The position numbers and the translations under genes are program-made. This document shows, one piece after another, positions 38,295 through 52,400 of a stretch of 64,000 nt of DNA. Origin of the DNA: Cardiocondyla obscurior (Eukaryota; Arthropoda; Insecta; Hymenoptera; Formicidae); assembly GCF_019399895.1 (NCBI RefSeq), contig NC_091872.1:6270395-6334394 (forward strand). The letters run 5' to 3'. Under the pieces are notes generated by a model. That model had not been told where the DNA came from and did not search any database. It saw only the letters and a program-made list of their open reading frames with translations. Position 1 is the stretch's first letter. Every line of letters begins with the position of its first letter.

Positions 38295-38341
38295 TTATGC
38301 TCGCAAAGTTATGCTCGCAAAGTTATACTCGCAAAGTTATG
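38295..38341. repeat. Tandem 14-bp minisatellite
   Basis: TTATGCTCGCAAAG is repeated at 38295, 38309 and 38323 (the last with one change), followed by a partial copy. Confidence 0.75.
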
Positions 38342-39081
38342 TCCGACGTCCCTGAGCGCAAAAAAAAAAGAAAAAAAAAAAGGGAAAAGAAAAAGAAAAA
38401 ACCGTCTAGCATAATAGATACGAAAGTGTGTACCAGTCCGTCGCAAGTTTCGTAATCGCTCGCAAAGGCCTCATGGCCGTTGTTCTGCGTTATTCTATGT
38501 TGACCGAGCGCGAAGTCTACATCCGCTCTCAATAACGTATCCGTTCAGTTGATACGTATCCATTTGCGTTAATTTGACTCGAGCGTTGCCGTCGAAAAAG
38601 GTAACGACGACTGGTCAGAGACCCTCCGAAGACTTTTATTGTCGCGCGTTTGTGGCTTTGTGTTCCTTTTTAAACCGCCCCGGACGATAAAAATCCGTGG
38701 ATTCTCTACAGGCGGCCGCGAGCCGAGGTGAGAGTGCTTTCACCTTTCTCTCTAGCGTTGTCTCGCTTCTCGGCCGTGCGACTCGCCTCCTGCCTGCGCT
38801 GCTCTTTCTCTCTCCCCTTGACAGCTTTTACTCTCGATCGCTGGCTCGCGCTACCTCTGCCACTTGGAGAAAGCTGCAGCTCTGACCTCGCGCGCTCGCG
38901 GCGACATTTCTTCTTTCCCGTCTTCGATCTCTCCCCCGTTCCCTCGCTGATCCTCTCGCGCACTTGTTGTCATTTTGTCGACCCACCTACGGAGTTGCGT
39001 CACGGTCTCGTAGCCCTCCCTCCCCCCGTCGCACATTCTGCCGGACTTTATCCGCGTGCGTGACACCTTTTTTCGCCGGCT

Positions 39082-39089
39082 TATATAAA
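39082..39089 (+). promoter_or_regulatory. TATA-box-like TATATAAA
   Basis: An isolated TATATAAA at the end of a GC-rich, CT-rich block (38.7-39.07 kb). No initiator or coding exon is evident at the expected distance. Confidence 0.15.
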
Positions 39090-42000
39090 CACATCGCCGA
39101 ACTTAAGCGCGTTCCTCGTAAAATCCAATAGGCTCTCGACTTAGCGCGAACGATTAGTCAATCGCCACAAGTACGCCGTCGGTTAATCGCGTTTCGTCAC
39201 GCGTTGCAAAATTTATTTGTTTATTTATTTTCTCTTTTTTTTTTCAATAATTAAATTCCGAAGTTAAAACAAGAACAGTCGACGTACGCGCATATTTAAT
39301 GTTGATTAGAAATTAATCTGGAGCGGCAAGTTAGAAAAACAAAATCGTGGCAGGTGCTGATACGTGCCAACGACCGAGATTGTTAACAGTTACGTCTTTT
39401 TAAATCTCTTAATCGTAACACGTTTCGTAAATAACGTTTACAACGACCCAGGCGGTGATAACGATACACTTTAGCGGCCCGCTCGAGTAAACGTGGACTA
39501 AGTATATCTCGAGCTGCTGAAACTCGAATTCGAGGAGCGCGTTTGAAGCGCTTTTGAAGAAGAGCGCTGTTGAAGGAGAGCGGAACTCCGCCGCCGACAG
39601 TCTCATAAGTGAAGACGATCGTTTTTATGATTTTTACAGTCGAGTATGCCCAACGCGGTGTTGAGCAATAGCAAACGGACCTCGGCCGTCCTGGATGTCG
39701 GCCGGTAACCCCGGCCGAATCAAGGCCGCGGTACACCGACGCCGTTGGCTCTTACTTTCACGCGTTAGACAGCGTTTATTCTACTCCACGTATCGATGAC
39801 GAACGTAACGTCGTGCAAATCGACCTAAACGATCGGCGTAAATCAACGCCGGCTAAATAACCATTGTTGCAACGGTCTTTCTGTTAATTATTCCACGCGT
39901 GTTGCTAAATAAAAATAATCGGCGGTCTTGGAATTTTTTTTTTTTTAGATCAAAGTCCGTCTTAAATTTTAGCGATAGAGAAATGGAACTGATCAGAAAA
40001 AAAAAGAATTAAATTCGTAATTAAGGGATTAAAAACGTTAGACCGCTCGATAGGGCGTACGAAAAATCGTCTTTTACCGTCAAACTTCTCTTTGCCCTTC
40101 GGTTATTACGCACGTAGCACGAATAACTTGGCACTTATGTCAGGAGAGAGACCTCTCCTCCTGGTATTCTGTTAACTCTGCGGTAAACAGTGGCTCGTAC
40201 TCCTCGTGTCGGCAACAGACGCAACCAGGCCATGCCTACGACCCGATGGCCTTGCTTTACGCGTTGGACCGCGTCGTCTTGCGAAACCGGCCTGCACGAT
40301 TATTTTCGTTCGCACCTTTCTTCGTCCATCCTGCTCGCCTTTGCGACACTTACTTTTGCAAAACGGTGAACGGAAAATCGCGTTCGAGATGGCCCAGCGA
40401 TTAAAAAAAAAATTAATTAAAAAAAAAAATGAAAATGACGTTATTATCAAAGTACGGTTCCGAGAGGAAAGACATACGGTCGTGGCGCGTTTCCTACGTT
40501 GAATATTTATTAAATATTTCCTGCCAGATTCAGCGGGCCGGTTCGAAACGGGGCCGGGGCGAGTCGGACAGCCGCCGTTTCCGTATTCTAACTCTGGTCC
40601 TCCCCCCCCGATCTTCTTTTACGTGGAAAGTTCCTCGCGTTTCTTCGCGCCCGCGTCGGACTGTATGAAGTAATACTTTTGCCGACTTGTCCGCCCGTCC
40701 GCGGATACTTCTGCCAGCCGTGTTAGAAAGTTTTCGGAGATAGTGAAAATCGAAAGTAGTTTACGCGGCGGCGACTTGTCGCGGAAAGGCCTCGGCGTCG
40801 GAGACGCGCGCGCTCTTGCTTTTCTCCGGGATTCAATTACGATTAATGAGCGCGGGCGACTTGTCCGATACAGGCCGCGCGGCGGACGAGACTTGCGCAA
40901 TGTGCGAGAGTGCGGCGACAGCGTCCTCAATAAATTTTCAGTTCAGCAATGCCGAGCTGGTCATTGCCCCCGACCTATTTGCGCGGCAACTCGGCAGCCC
41001 GGCTCTTCCCCTATTTCGCTTCTCCTCCCTTGTCGTCGGGCCGTGCAAAATACAACACCGCCCTTAAAAAAACAATCTAGCCGGAAAGATATGATCTTTC
41101 TAATTTTATTTTTAATTGTACGCCTAATTGCAGCTAATCGAATAATCTATTTCGCGTCTCGTTTAAAGAAAAAAAAAACAAAAAGATAAATAAAGGCTTT
41201 AGAAGAGGTGATCGAACTCTTATTGCGCTCCAGATTAATTAACGAGTACACAAGCGAGACAAATGGCGATAGCTCCTACGACTGTACCGTGTACGCGATT
41301 AACTATGTGCGCGATAAGAATAATAACTTGTACATTATGCGAACGCGGGGGCAATAAAATGCCGTCGAACTTCTCAGACATCACGCAGACTTCTCTCCGC
41401 GCACGTTTGGCCGACGTGGCGAGATTATATCGATTACACGTAATGACGAGGAGAAATCATTAACACGATGCTCGTTTGTTCTTCCTTCTTTGTGGCCGGG
41501 TTCGTTCGCCTCGGCGGACGTATCCTAAGCGCATCGGCCGCTGCGTGATAAGCGTACATTCTGTTAGACCGATCTTCGCGAATAAAATCCATTATTATCT
41601 CGCCGTGCTAATGACACTGTGAACCGCAACTTCGCCTCCTTATAATCTCGCTCAAGGATTCACCGTTAAACCAACGCGTGACAAAAAAAAAATAAAATAA
41701 AATAAAAAAAAGAATAAAATTACAAGCAACATCCTCGGATCCGCTTTAGTTTTGCACACATTAATATCGCGAGTATTTATTTTCGTGTTCTTTTATCCAC
41801 GGCGCTGTAACGTTCATCCAATGACTCGCATCATTCGTAATTGATATTCAATTACTTCAAAATCGATGCAACGCGCGTTGTTTCCGAATTAATTTATTCA
41901 TCGCGAGCACGTACCTACTCTCGGCTGATACGCGCGAGATGCTTAAATGTATTAAATAATTTTCACCTATTATTTTGCAATTCAATAACGGTAACCTACT

Positions 42001-43810
42001 TCTCTATTAGATCGGCATGCTCGGCCTTAATTTTGTTCGGAGATACCCTTCGCGAGTTGAAATCGCGGCGGGTGTTTAGAGGCGATCTCTCGCGTGCCGG
42101 ACGATCGCAGATCGGTCTATCAGCTTGCACTGCGGGGGTCATTTCGTCGCGCGACAAACGAGGCTCCGACAGACCGGAGATCTAATCGCGCGTGAGATAA
42201 AGACTCGTCGATAAGGCGCGTCCAGCCCGATCAACGTACACCATCGCGCCGCGATTCATGTACGCCGAAGAACAGATATGGCGTTTTCTGCGGCGACTAG
42301 TAACTAGCGTACATACGTAATCCTAGGCGACCGAGGCAGGGGATGAGAGAACGGGGAGAAATCAGTCATCGGCAAACCGGCCGGCGCGGTATATACATGC
42401 GATACATGTGAAACTCGACGCATAAGACGCTAAAGTCACGTTCGCTAGCTGCCGTCGTCATATCTGCCTTTCAACGTGCGTGAGTCAAGTGCGTTGACAC
42501 GCGATATTCGCGGAGGGCAGGGATAAGAGGAGCCATAGGTCACTCACCGGCGCGTGTACCGGCGCGCGCCTCGTTCTCTCCTCCACACGCGGTGAACTCT
42601 CACGTACGGCCGGTGAGCGAGCAGCGAACGCCACGCGTTATCCTTGACGCGTGCACCTACCTTCTCTCTTCGCGTCCCAGGATTCCACGTATAACGGAAT
42701 CCCCCCGGAGTTCGTTTAGTGGAGGCACACGTGCCAGAATTTATTTGTAAAGTCCGTGCGTATTGATCAATGACGGCAGGTGCTTCCCCGCCGGAAATTT
42801 ATCTCGATCGAGATACGAGCGTGTGTCGCAATTGGGGGGGGAGGTGAAACTGATTCATATTAATGTTACGATTGTAACACCTCGCCTGCTTTACAACTCC
42901 GCGCGATGCAATCGGCAAAATTTGTAGCCTTCGATATTCGTTACTTCGAACCCGCCGAAATTGCGCAGCACGAGTCTAGATCGTTGAACATTTTTATTTA
43001 GCCGATAATATTTAGACGAGGTTTCTGCACCGGCGTGATATTTTCGTGCTCCCGGGGATGATTAATTTCAACGCGATAAAAAATGTACGGCTCGCCGCTA
43101 TTATGGGAGTAACAATCGAATGTTGTACCGCCACCGTTTAATCAGAGCACGATGAAGCGGTTGGAAACGCGCGAAAGCAACACCGTAAACACCGAGCACT
43201 TTCGGCCAAAGTTTCGGTCCGCGGCGTGATTCATCGAGTCATCTTTGCGAAGCCGTTTTCGCAACATTAGTCCACGCGACGCGAGTTGAATTCAACGAGC
43301 GTAGATCGTCCGTAAATTAACTTTATTTCTATTTAGTCGTTCTAGTAGTACTGCAATTAGTTTGTTTCTTGCTCCTTTCTCGCGCCGGCTTGACGCAAAT
43401 TACGTTTTCATCGTACGTACCCGGTGGATCTCTGAAAATGCAGTCTCACGATTAATTATTGATACTTAATCGGACAGCGTACACACGCTTCCTTCGAGAG
43501 GAAATAAAGAAAGGAAAGGAGAGAAAAAAAAAATAAATTAAAAAAAAAAAAAAACGGGAGCGCGTCTTATTTCATGGCGAGTACACGAGGCGGAGAGAAC
43601 TTTCGCAGAGCCGGATCGTGGCCATTGGCATTTCGTCACTGGCCAACCAGGTTGAATAACCGGCGTTACGTCATCGCGGTGCGCGTTTGCAGACAAGCAG
43701 GAGGAAAGGGGGGCAAGAGTGCCAACGGGAAGCAGCGACGGAGTAAGAAGGTGGCAAGGGACGAATGTAGAGAGGCGGGGAGACTATGGAGGTCGATCAC
43801 CTACGTACGG

Positions 43811-43823
43811 GAGTCAGTGACAC
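43811..43823. promoter_or_regulatory. Weak ecdysone-element-like palindrome (GAGTCA-G-TGACAC)
   Basis: Ten of twelve consensus positions fit and the TCA-N-TGA core is intact. It lies about 40 nt before a CT microsatellite. At this score it may well be a chance match. Confidence 0.18.
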
Positions 43824-43860
43824 CTCGTGATGAGGACGCTCTTTTTTTCCTCTCCTACCA

Positions 43861-43910
43861 TCTCTCTTTCTCTCTCTCTCTCTCTCTTTCTCTCTTTCTT
43901 TCTGTCTCTC
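43861..43910. repeat. (CT)n-rich microsatellite
   Basis: Fifty bases of CT and CTTT units; the frames over it are low-complexity Ser/Leu/Phe. Confidence 0.75.
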
Positions 43911-46443
43911 TTTTCGCGCCACGCTCCGAGCAGACTCGCCAAATCCTCGACAATGTCCTCCGCGTGGAGGCCGCGCCGCGTGAACGCGCCAAGGAAACGA
44001 TTCCGCCGAGTCACGTGGCTTAATTCGACATGCGAATACCGCGCCGACAGACAGGAAGAACTCCGATTTCGAGTTTGGACGTTCTCATGGCGCAAATGTA
44101 GGTGAAATCACCCCGAATAGATAATCGCTGAGGAGATAGAGACGGTTACATCACGTTCCCGACGGATGAAGATTGGGGATTGAATCTACTTGAAAAATAT
44201 GCCAATCAAAGCAACTGTAGTTGAAAAATTTACAACGAAATTTCCACGGTACTCTCCGTTCGGCCTTGTTAGGTCAATGGCTCGCAGTCGGGCTACTGAC
44301 TCTTTCGATATATTACGCCACCGAGCAGAATGAAGAACTACCTTTCGGCGTAGTGTGTCATGCGAGGGGTCAAGGGCCTCCGACGGTTGTTGTTGTTCTC
44401 GAATCGTACCGAATTACGATGTCGAAATACCGAGACGATTACACCTCGGTAAGCACTCCTCGCGGCCCGATAGTATTTCACTCGCTTATTGACCACGATT
44501 CTTACAAAATATCCCCGCTTTCTTGTTTACTCGAAACCGATTATGACAATAAAAAACACGTGACATTTTGCGGTAATTTCCTTTCTTTCATAATCGCGAT
44601 CGCACCAATTATTAGTTATTTCGCGATTAATTCTTTAGCCGAACACAATCCCTCCGTACAGCCTTCGTGAATTCGCTTTCGTTCGTATCGAGGATCTCGC
44701 TGGCAGCAGGTGCCCTTTTGCCAAAGAAGTCGGCCGAATCACGTAGGCGGTACATTAGAGCTAATGCGGACTCGCTTTGAAGCTGAATCGATCAAAGCGG
44801 GTCAATCCGAATCGGGACTGCGAGTCTCAACGTGAATAAAACAACTGATTTGCGAACGAGATTCGATAACAAAACCCGCAAAGTGTAAAAAATTCATGGC
44901 TGCACAGATCTATATTTTAATATTGCACATTTTTACTTGTTTATCGTAAAAACGTTGTACTTGGCTATATAATTTTTTCAACAAGGAATTACGTCGAGAA
45001 ATATTTATTGAACGAAGCGGAGAAAATTATGGAAAATTAATTTGTTAAAAAAACAAAAATTTTTTTTTTTTTTTGCTGTAACAGAGAAATAAATTGCAGT
45101 GTAATGACCGCGGATAGAAATGAGAAAATAGGGCGTTTAAATCGGTATGCAATCATCCGTTAGTGATCTAAAAATAGGTCGACAAGCCGCGGCTAACTTC
45201 CTCGTTCATTGTCGCGAATTCGGTTCGTCTAACTGTAGATCTGCCGTGCACTAGCCGTGCACATGCCACATGGTGAGAGGTCGTTGCATCGTTAGGAGCA
45301 ACCGCAATGTATATGCGCGAACGCAGACTCGCCGCATTCAACCGATGAGCTTCTGCTATTCCTGTAACTTTTCCAATTTGCATATTTCTCCGATAGGAAG
45401 ACGGATATAATTCGATTAGAATAGAAATAAAATTGCTTAGCTAAAATATAAACAGTAAAGTTAATTAATTCTTTTATTTTATATTCTTGAAATTCGCGAA
45501 ACGTTTTAATTTTTTTTTTCTTCTAATAAATATACGATAAAAATATTCCCTTGTGTTATCCAGGAGGAGGGAAAATTATTACAGATATTTCCTTAGATTC
45601 TTACATTTTACACTCTTGTTGCTGTAATAAATTGTAAATTTATTGTAATTAGGAAAAATTAAAGTTTTCTGTACTGGAATGTAAAGACCGATCGTAATAT
45701 ATAGATAGATAATGAAATGTGAGACTTGTTTAAAATAGGTCCTTCGGGACCGCTAGTGCGAAATCAGTCGAAACAACGTGATTACGTAACGATCGAAGTA
45801 GGCAAGCGCAAATTTGGTTATTCGGTCAGCAGCACGCGTCGCGGGCCAATGAGCGCACAGAACGGGCCAGTTTTGCAAGGCGCCACGTGCTCTCGTGTTG
45901 ACACAGGCAGCTCTACTACAATTTCAAAAGTATTTTTAAACTATATGGCAATCAAATGTGTCCCATTACACATCCTATTGTGCTACCCGTTGCTATACAT
46001 TTACGGCTCTTGATAAAAATAATAATTAATCGCATTAACAATCATTTACTGCCGAGCGTGAAAGAAAAAGTGAATAAAAAAGGATGTCACTTTCCAATTT
46101 TTCCGCGGGAAAAAAATAAAAATAAAATAAAATATTTAATCGCGTTGAAACTTCTCAATTTTATTAACGTGCAGTATCTAAAATCGTACCGGTTTGATTT
46201 CATTAAAATATTAAAAATGAATAACTCAGCCGTGATATCATCCATTTTTATGCACTTTGATAAAAATTGTGTCTTCACGTTCGATGTTCTACAATGCAGC
46301 TGTTATTCTACAGTCCACGCGGTTCTCGTGGTTCCTCGGGTGAATTCACACAAATTGCTTCTTCTAACGTTCCGTCCAGTGTTCTTCATTCTTCGCGCAG
46401 ACATCGCGCCGTGTTTCGCACGATGCGCCGACACAGTGCATCG

Positions 46444-46456
46444 GGTTCAGTGAACT
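46444..46456. promoter_or_regulatory. Palindromic ecdysone response element, full consensus match
   Basis: GGTTCA-G-TGAACT fits all twelve positions of the IR-1 ecdysone element RGKTCA-N-TGAMCY bound by EcR/USP. By my own rough count for even base composition, about 0.06 such matches are expected by chance in 64 kb. It lies between the 27-kb and 61-kb first exons. Binding is inferred. Confidence 0.55.
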
Positions 46457-49400
46457 CGACCTGACCCTCGCTATATCGATGCTAATGCGGGACCACGCCA
46501 ACGCACCATGGGGACCGACCGGTGCCCGTCCCATCGGCCGCTCGTTACCGCAACCGGGCCTCCTAACAGCCCGGAAGGAACGCGCTCGCGAGCAGAAAGT
46601 CGCGAACGCTGCCGTCCTCTCGTTCAAACGGGAATAGGCCGTTCATAAATTTAAAATACCGGCTTCGCCGGCTGACCCAAGCCCGACTCATTGCCCCATG
46701 CGAGTTTAGTGCATCTCGCATCTTAAAAATTCAGGTTCGTTTAATTGGCTCCCTAATTCTGCGAACAAAATAGTCATCCCACCGCCGCGCGAACTTATAC
46801 GTTCGAAGAAAATAAAATAGTCTCTCTGTCTTTGGCGCTATCTCGGAGAAAAAAAAAAAAAGAAAAAAACATATCACGTCGCAAACCGTACTCGTCATGC
46901 GACGGCGATTGGCTTTCCCAGATATACTCTCTCACGGGACTTTCTCCAGCACGCTATCGCACATTGTTTCGTGACACTCTCGCCGCGAAGCGAGCATTCG
47001 CCGCTTACGAAGCGGCGTGTAATTATACAAACGCTCTATCTTTGAGACGCGTAACTTAATACGTCGGCGGGGCCGACGGTCGACGCGCGGCGGCCGCTTA
47101 ATTTCCTTTGCCGCTCGCGAAAGGCGATTTACCAGAAAATAGCACCGGAGGGCAACCTATTTTCGAAAATGGGACGGGGACGAGATTCGTAACGAAAATC
47201 TGGCGCGATTACGGCGCGGCCCCGGTCTCGCCGCGCATCCTTTTGTCCGGTGCATAACTTTGTCCCTGTTCTCTATCATCTAGTCCAGCCACCGCGTCCC
47301 CTTCTCGCCCGCCCTGCCGCGCTTTATCTTCGCTGGATGTGGAGCAATATGGTTGGAGGTGACTGACCGACGTCCAGTTGCGTTCACTAACCTCCCTCCT
47401 CCCGTTCCTCTACACCCGCGAGCCGCCACGGCTGGTCTCCTCCCATTTTCGCGCTCGCGCTCGTCGCGCAGCACTCCAAGCACGCGAATAAGCGAGCACT
47501 CGATGCCCCGAGTGGACTCGATTGCACCGCACCGCCGGTACTTATGAATTTAGAGCGCCCGGCAGATCTGGAGCATAGTCAGGTTTAGCCGTGCACGCGG
47601 TCTTTGTTTCGCCCCACCTCGCGAGAGATTTTTTATTTTTTTCCTCCGGCCGTCCGTCTCGCTCTTTGCAATAGCTATCGTAAATCGATCCCTCCAGACG
47701 ATGGCCCCGCGTTAGTCTATGCGCAACAAACATTGTTTCGACAGATCGACGAATGTAACCAGCGGTTTGGCCCGCTTCAATCGGTTGTTTCGCTTCTCGT
47801 TTTTAAATTGGAAAGTAAAATCGATACTTGGAAACGTTGCGAGCGAAGTCTCGCGATCGTCATCGGAGTAAACGTCGGGAGAAGCGAGAAGTCGTCGTTT
47901 CCCCGTGATAAAATCTGCGCTTTAATAATCGAACGGGAGACGCGACGACTACCCCTAATAGGCCGCTGCAGGGTGAACGCACGCAGCATTAGCGTGCATG
48001 CGTACGGATTGGTGAGACCCGCCGCCCTGACGGTGCTTCGCGCGTGTGCACACGATGGTCGAGGGTCGTGCCGATGACCGATCAAAGAAGAGTTCGCGTT
48101 GTGAATACGTGATACGTAACCGTCCAAGGCACGGCCACTGACCGATGCCGATGCGGCTCAGCTCGAGCATTGTCCTCGTCATTTCTCGCCCCAGCGCTGA
48201 AACTTCCACATTTTTTTGCAAGCAGTCGCCGAAAACGAGACCGTACCTATTAATAACACCGAAGGCTCGACGTGTAGTAGAAACTTGATAAATCTCATTG
48301 ACCGAAAATTACAAAATCTCAGTTGGGTCTTACGTTTTAAATCTAAAAGTGACTAAAAACTTGTCTAGACTCCCCGTATTGGTTGTACAATACGATAAAA
48401 ATCTGTAGATCGAAGTCTCGTATAGAAAGAGAGAAAGAAGGAAGGAAAGAAAAAAAAGGATAAAGGCGAACTGGTAGTTGATGTCCTTTCAGATCCTTGC
48501 GCTCGCGAGGTCAACTCGCGTGGAGACGATCGTCGAATTTCAAGGTAGACGACTTTCAAGGACTGATAGATAAAAAATTACGTAAAAAGTAGAATCACGG
48601 TCGTCGTTTAATTTAATGCTTGTTGTGACTGGATGGTAGATTAAAGAGCGAGTCGTTACGTTGCTTAAATCGTAATTAACACCGGAGGAATTATATAGGA
48701 CGAGCTAATTACATTTCTGCGTGTTGTTCCCCGGCGAAAACTTTGCGACGAGAGTTCCTGCAGCTTTTATTTTTTTCTCTTTACAACAGTTTGAAAATTA
48801 TGTCACGTTGGCGTCAACCTAGTCTCCGTATTGAAAACGAGGAAAGCTCTTCGTTCGCGAAAGATCGCTGGACCACAATGGCCTGACTCCGCGCGTACGG
48901 TAAATCGGATATCACACGTTGCACCTATTTCACCTGCAGCCTGCTTGTAACGAGTCGCACGCACGTGCGTACAGCTAGCAACGTGCGAAGCTATAAACGC
49001 TGAAGCGTATGACCTGATGCGTCACCGAAGTTCGAACCGATTAACATGAGATGATGAAAGACACGAGTTTCTTCAACATCGAATTTCACGCATACGAAAT
49101 CTCTTTATCGTCCGACCGGACTTCCGGGTCTTGCTATTGCTTAATAATTATGTAAAAAAATTTTTTCTGCGATGGTGTACCAATTGGTAAATTTAATTCG
49201 AGGACAATACTAATAAAAATGAAAAAACAACGACGACTGTTGAAAGAAAAAGTAGAAGACCTTCGGCGGATTGGAAATAAGTCTCTGTCGTGGCTCTCGA
49301 GTATAGCAAGACATTTTTTTTTTTTTAATTATACGTTCGTACAATTAAAATAATTATGCAATCAAATTTATCATACGTACGTGAATTTAATTGCACGGCA

Positions 49401-52400
49401 CGATGAGGCTGATCGTTGATTACGCGTTCGGTATGCGTTCGGAAACAATGAAAACCGCGGCAGAAATCGTCAAGGGAATTTCCCATCAAAGAGAAGGCAA
49501 AAGGAGCAAGGAGAAAGAGGCAGAAGGAAGAAGAAAAGGTGGCCCGAGAAGGAAGGCGGAGGAGCGAGGCGAGCAAGCGAGCAGGCGTTCTCCGTTCATC
49601 GCAAGATTAGCCAACCTGGAAGAGGGCCGATGCCAGTGAACTCGGTTGGCCGGTCACTAACCAGGTAACCCACACTAGCAACGACGTCAATGTGCTATGC
49701 AGCAGCAACAGCAACGGTTACGCTACGGGCTTTTTCACCGTTTGTCAGAAGGCCCTCGCCCCGCGGAGTGCATAGCCCTGGTTAGGTGTACCTTGAAGTA
49801 ATTGCACACGAGATTTCTGCCTAGCCACCTTCCCCCGGTCTCCCTCGTCCTTTTCTCCCGTATTCCCGTACATCCTTCGTCAGGGAATTACCTCGATGCC
49901 GAGTCAACGCCGACTCTTCCGGGAATGGCGGCATCCACGCGTTTTATCAATTTATAGTTAATTTTGCGAAGATTGCCGAGATAAGAACGAGCGTTATAAA
50001 TCTCACAATGTACTTCGTTTTTCTTTTTCTTTCTTTTTTTTTTTAATTTTTTTGTACTATTTGTAATTGTACGTTAAAGTTGAAATTTATTAAATTGAAC
50101 GAGTTAAATTATTTAAACTGTCTTTTATCGCTTATTCGAGAGAAAGAGAAAAAGATTTGTATTTTGTACGTCAATCGAGTCTATCTGTTAACAAGAAAGA
50201 TTAGGGAAAGAAATATACTAAAGTGCGGAGTAGTTTCATATCGAAATCACGTTTTACCGAATTATACCGTTAATGGTCAATCCATGTTGTTGGGTCACCA
50301 AAAATGGCAGCAGTCGTTTTAGATCAGAATAGATTTAATGAAGTTGCGAATTACAAGTACTTATAAATACGTTTTCCTTTTTTTTTTGCAGAGAATTTTT
50401 TCAATATTTAAATTCTATTTCAAGAATAACATTTTAAGGATTTAAAAAAAAAAGAATCGACTTAACGCAAAAAAAAATTTACTTACACATTAATGAGGTC
50501 AAAATTCAGATCAGAATTTATTTAAAAGAAATTTTTTTTTAATTTAATGATTCGAAATTCAACCTTGCGAAAATTAAAAAAAAAAAAATACCGGCAGACT
50601 TATTTTCTCCTCAAAATTTGATGGGCTTGAAACGTCGCATTATTGAGAACCAGACGATTCGTTTGGTATCCACTCTGTCGCTTTTCTTCCAAGCGATATA
50701 ACGATAAGAAATCGCAAGGAAGCGTCACGCGGTCGACATGATTCCTCTCGTTTCCGTACGAGAAACCTCGAAGAAACATTGAAGAAGTTCACGGTCAAGC
50801 GTCCCTTGAAGCAACGTTACCGCGTGTATAGAGGATATACGCAAGTGTACGCCAGGTAATCGGAAAGAGAAGGCAGCGAGAAGAGCAGAGGAGGAAGAGA
50901 AATGCGATGTAAAAGATCGAGGGAGGGAAGAAGCGAGAGGCAAAGAGGAAACCGCGGTGGCGAGCTAGTGGGGCTTGCAGTTTGTTGCCCGATGACCGAG
51001 TTCATCGCCTCCTTCTCGTCGCCGGGTGCCCCGAAATCGAGAATCTTCGATGGCCGAGCGAGTCGCGAAACGAGACTCGCTTTTTCATTGAAAGCTGCCG
51101 GAAAAGGAAATCGAAAAAAAACGGGCTGCCGTGAAAGCCATATGGCCAAGAATAAGTGACTAGAATAAGTTACTGTACTTCAAGGTGTAGTTACGTATAT
51201 GATACTGTAAAATGTAATTCTACAATTACGACAATGCGACATTCTCGTGTCTAAATTCTAAAATATCGCTATGTAGAATATATTTTATAAATATATAAAT
51301 AAATCTATATATAGACTTAGAGAATTGTTTGCAACTTTGCGATCGCGCGCGTAACGGCGGCTGTACGTCTTTCCACTACCACGGAACGTTACATCAACGA
51401 AAACAGTGGTCACGCCGAATGACGTAAAAGATCATTCATCTAACAAAACTGCGCAGGTAACTGCCATGTCTATACTACAGTGGCAACGAACTTTCGACAA
51501 TGTGGGTCACAAAAACAGGCTTCGCGCGCCAAGTACGGCTCGCTACAAGGCGCCCATTTACGACTAGTAGCAGAATTATCGGACTATTTGCCATGTTAAA
51601 TATTCTCGTAAAATAAACGAAGCTCTGTTTTGATTTAGACTTGAATAAATCAGTTTATGTCCTCTCATTTGCATTTACGACGATCAAAAACTTTTCCCAC
51701 CTGACGCTGTAGTATAAAAAAAAAGTGAAAAAAAAATAAAATTAAAAGAAAAAGAAAAAAAAAATTGTTTTATTTAATGGGAAACTTTAAACGTGATGCA
51801 TAGCGCATTCGCCAAGGGTCAACAGCCGAACGCGCGTGTGTCATTCGTCCTCTAACGCGTACGTGGTCGAGACAAAGGGAGATAAGAAAATGGCACGCTG
51901 CGGAATTTGATCATTCGTGACGTCGCCGATTGTACCTTCTCACTCGCACAGAAATCGGGTAAAAAAAAAGAGAAATAAAAAATATAAAAAAAAAGAAAAG
52001 AAATACAATCGCACGGAAAAGCTAGTGCGACGCCGATAGTGTACCGACGATCCAGGGTCGACGGCCGACACCACAATCGTTATGTCATTCATGCTCTTAC
52101 GCACGCACGTACCTCTTGCTACGCGAGCGTACGAGCGCGTGGACTTGAGCGTACTTAAGCGTAGAAACGTGGAAGTACTGTTACGCGTTTCATAGCCACG
52201 AAAGACGACGAATTTTCTTGGCGACGAGATGTTCGTGAGATCATATCGTCGTCCGCGTCGTGACACGGGTCACATATTTTCAAGACGTAACCGTTCGTGA
52301 TTTTCGGCCGTGGTCTTTCCAAGATCAGATTTTCCCGCGGACGTTAGACACGGATCTGTTTAGCGAAGACCTAATGGTCCGCGAGTTTACGGGTGGGCGT

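Larger units (their letters stand above)
36893..46443. other. Non-coding interval
   Basis: Contains the tandem repeats at 37.4, 38.0 and 38.3 kb, a GC/CT-rich block at 38.7-39.07 kb, GC-rich segments at 40.2-41.0 and 42.0-43.3 kb, and the CT repeat at 43.9 kb. A ten-codon frame MSKYRDDYTS (44419-44448) before a GTAAGC donor is noted in the findings. No other exon is supported. Confidence 0.45.

Noticed and set aside
38712..38727. 16-nt micro-exon between TCTACAG and GTGAGA
   Set aside because: Plausible splice sites, but the pyrimidine tract is poor and no frame or context supports it.
40541..40562. GGTTCGAAAC, resembling a tRNA B box
   Set aside because: No A box or cloverleaf can be built around it.
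44221..44670. 149-codon plus-strand ORF
   Set aside because: It begins at TTG, its only Met is at 44419, and I recognise nothing in it; only the ten codons before the GTAAGC donor are kept as a weak observation.
45675..45687. TGGAATGTAAAGA, identical to the first 13 bases of miR-1
   Set aside because: The match stops there and no complementary arm lies nearby, so it cannot fold as a miR-1 precursor.
45956..46453. 165-codon plus-strand ORF starting at ATG
   Set aside because: AT-rich Ile/Lys/Asn composition without domain or splice signals. It overlaps the ecdysone palindrome region and looks like chance.
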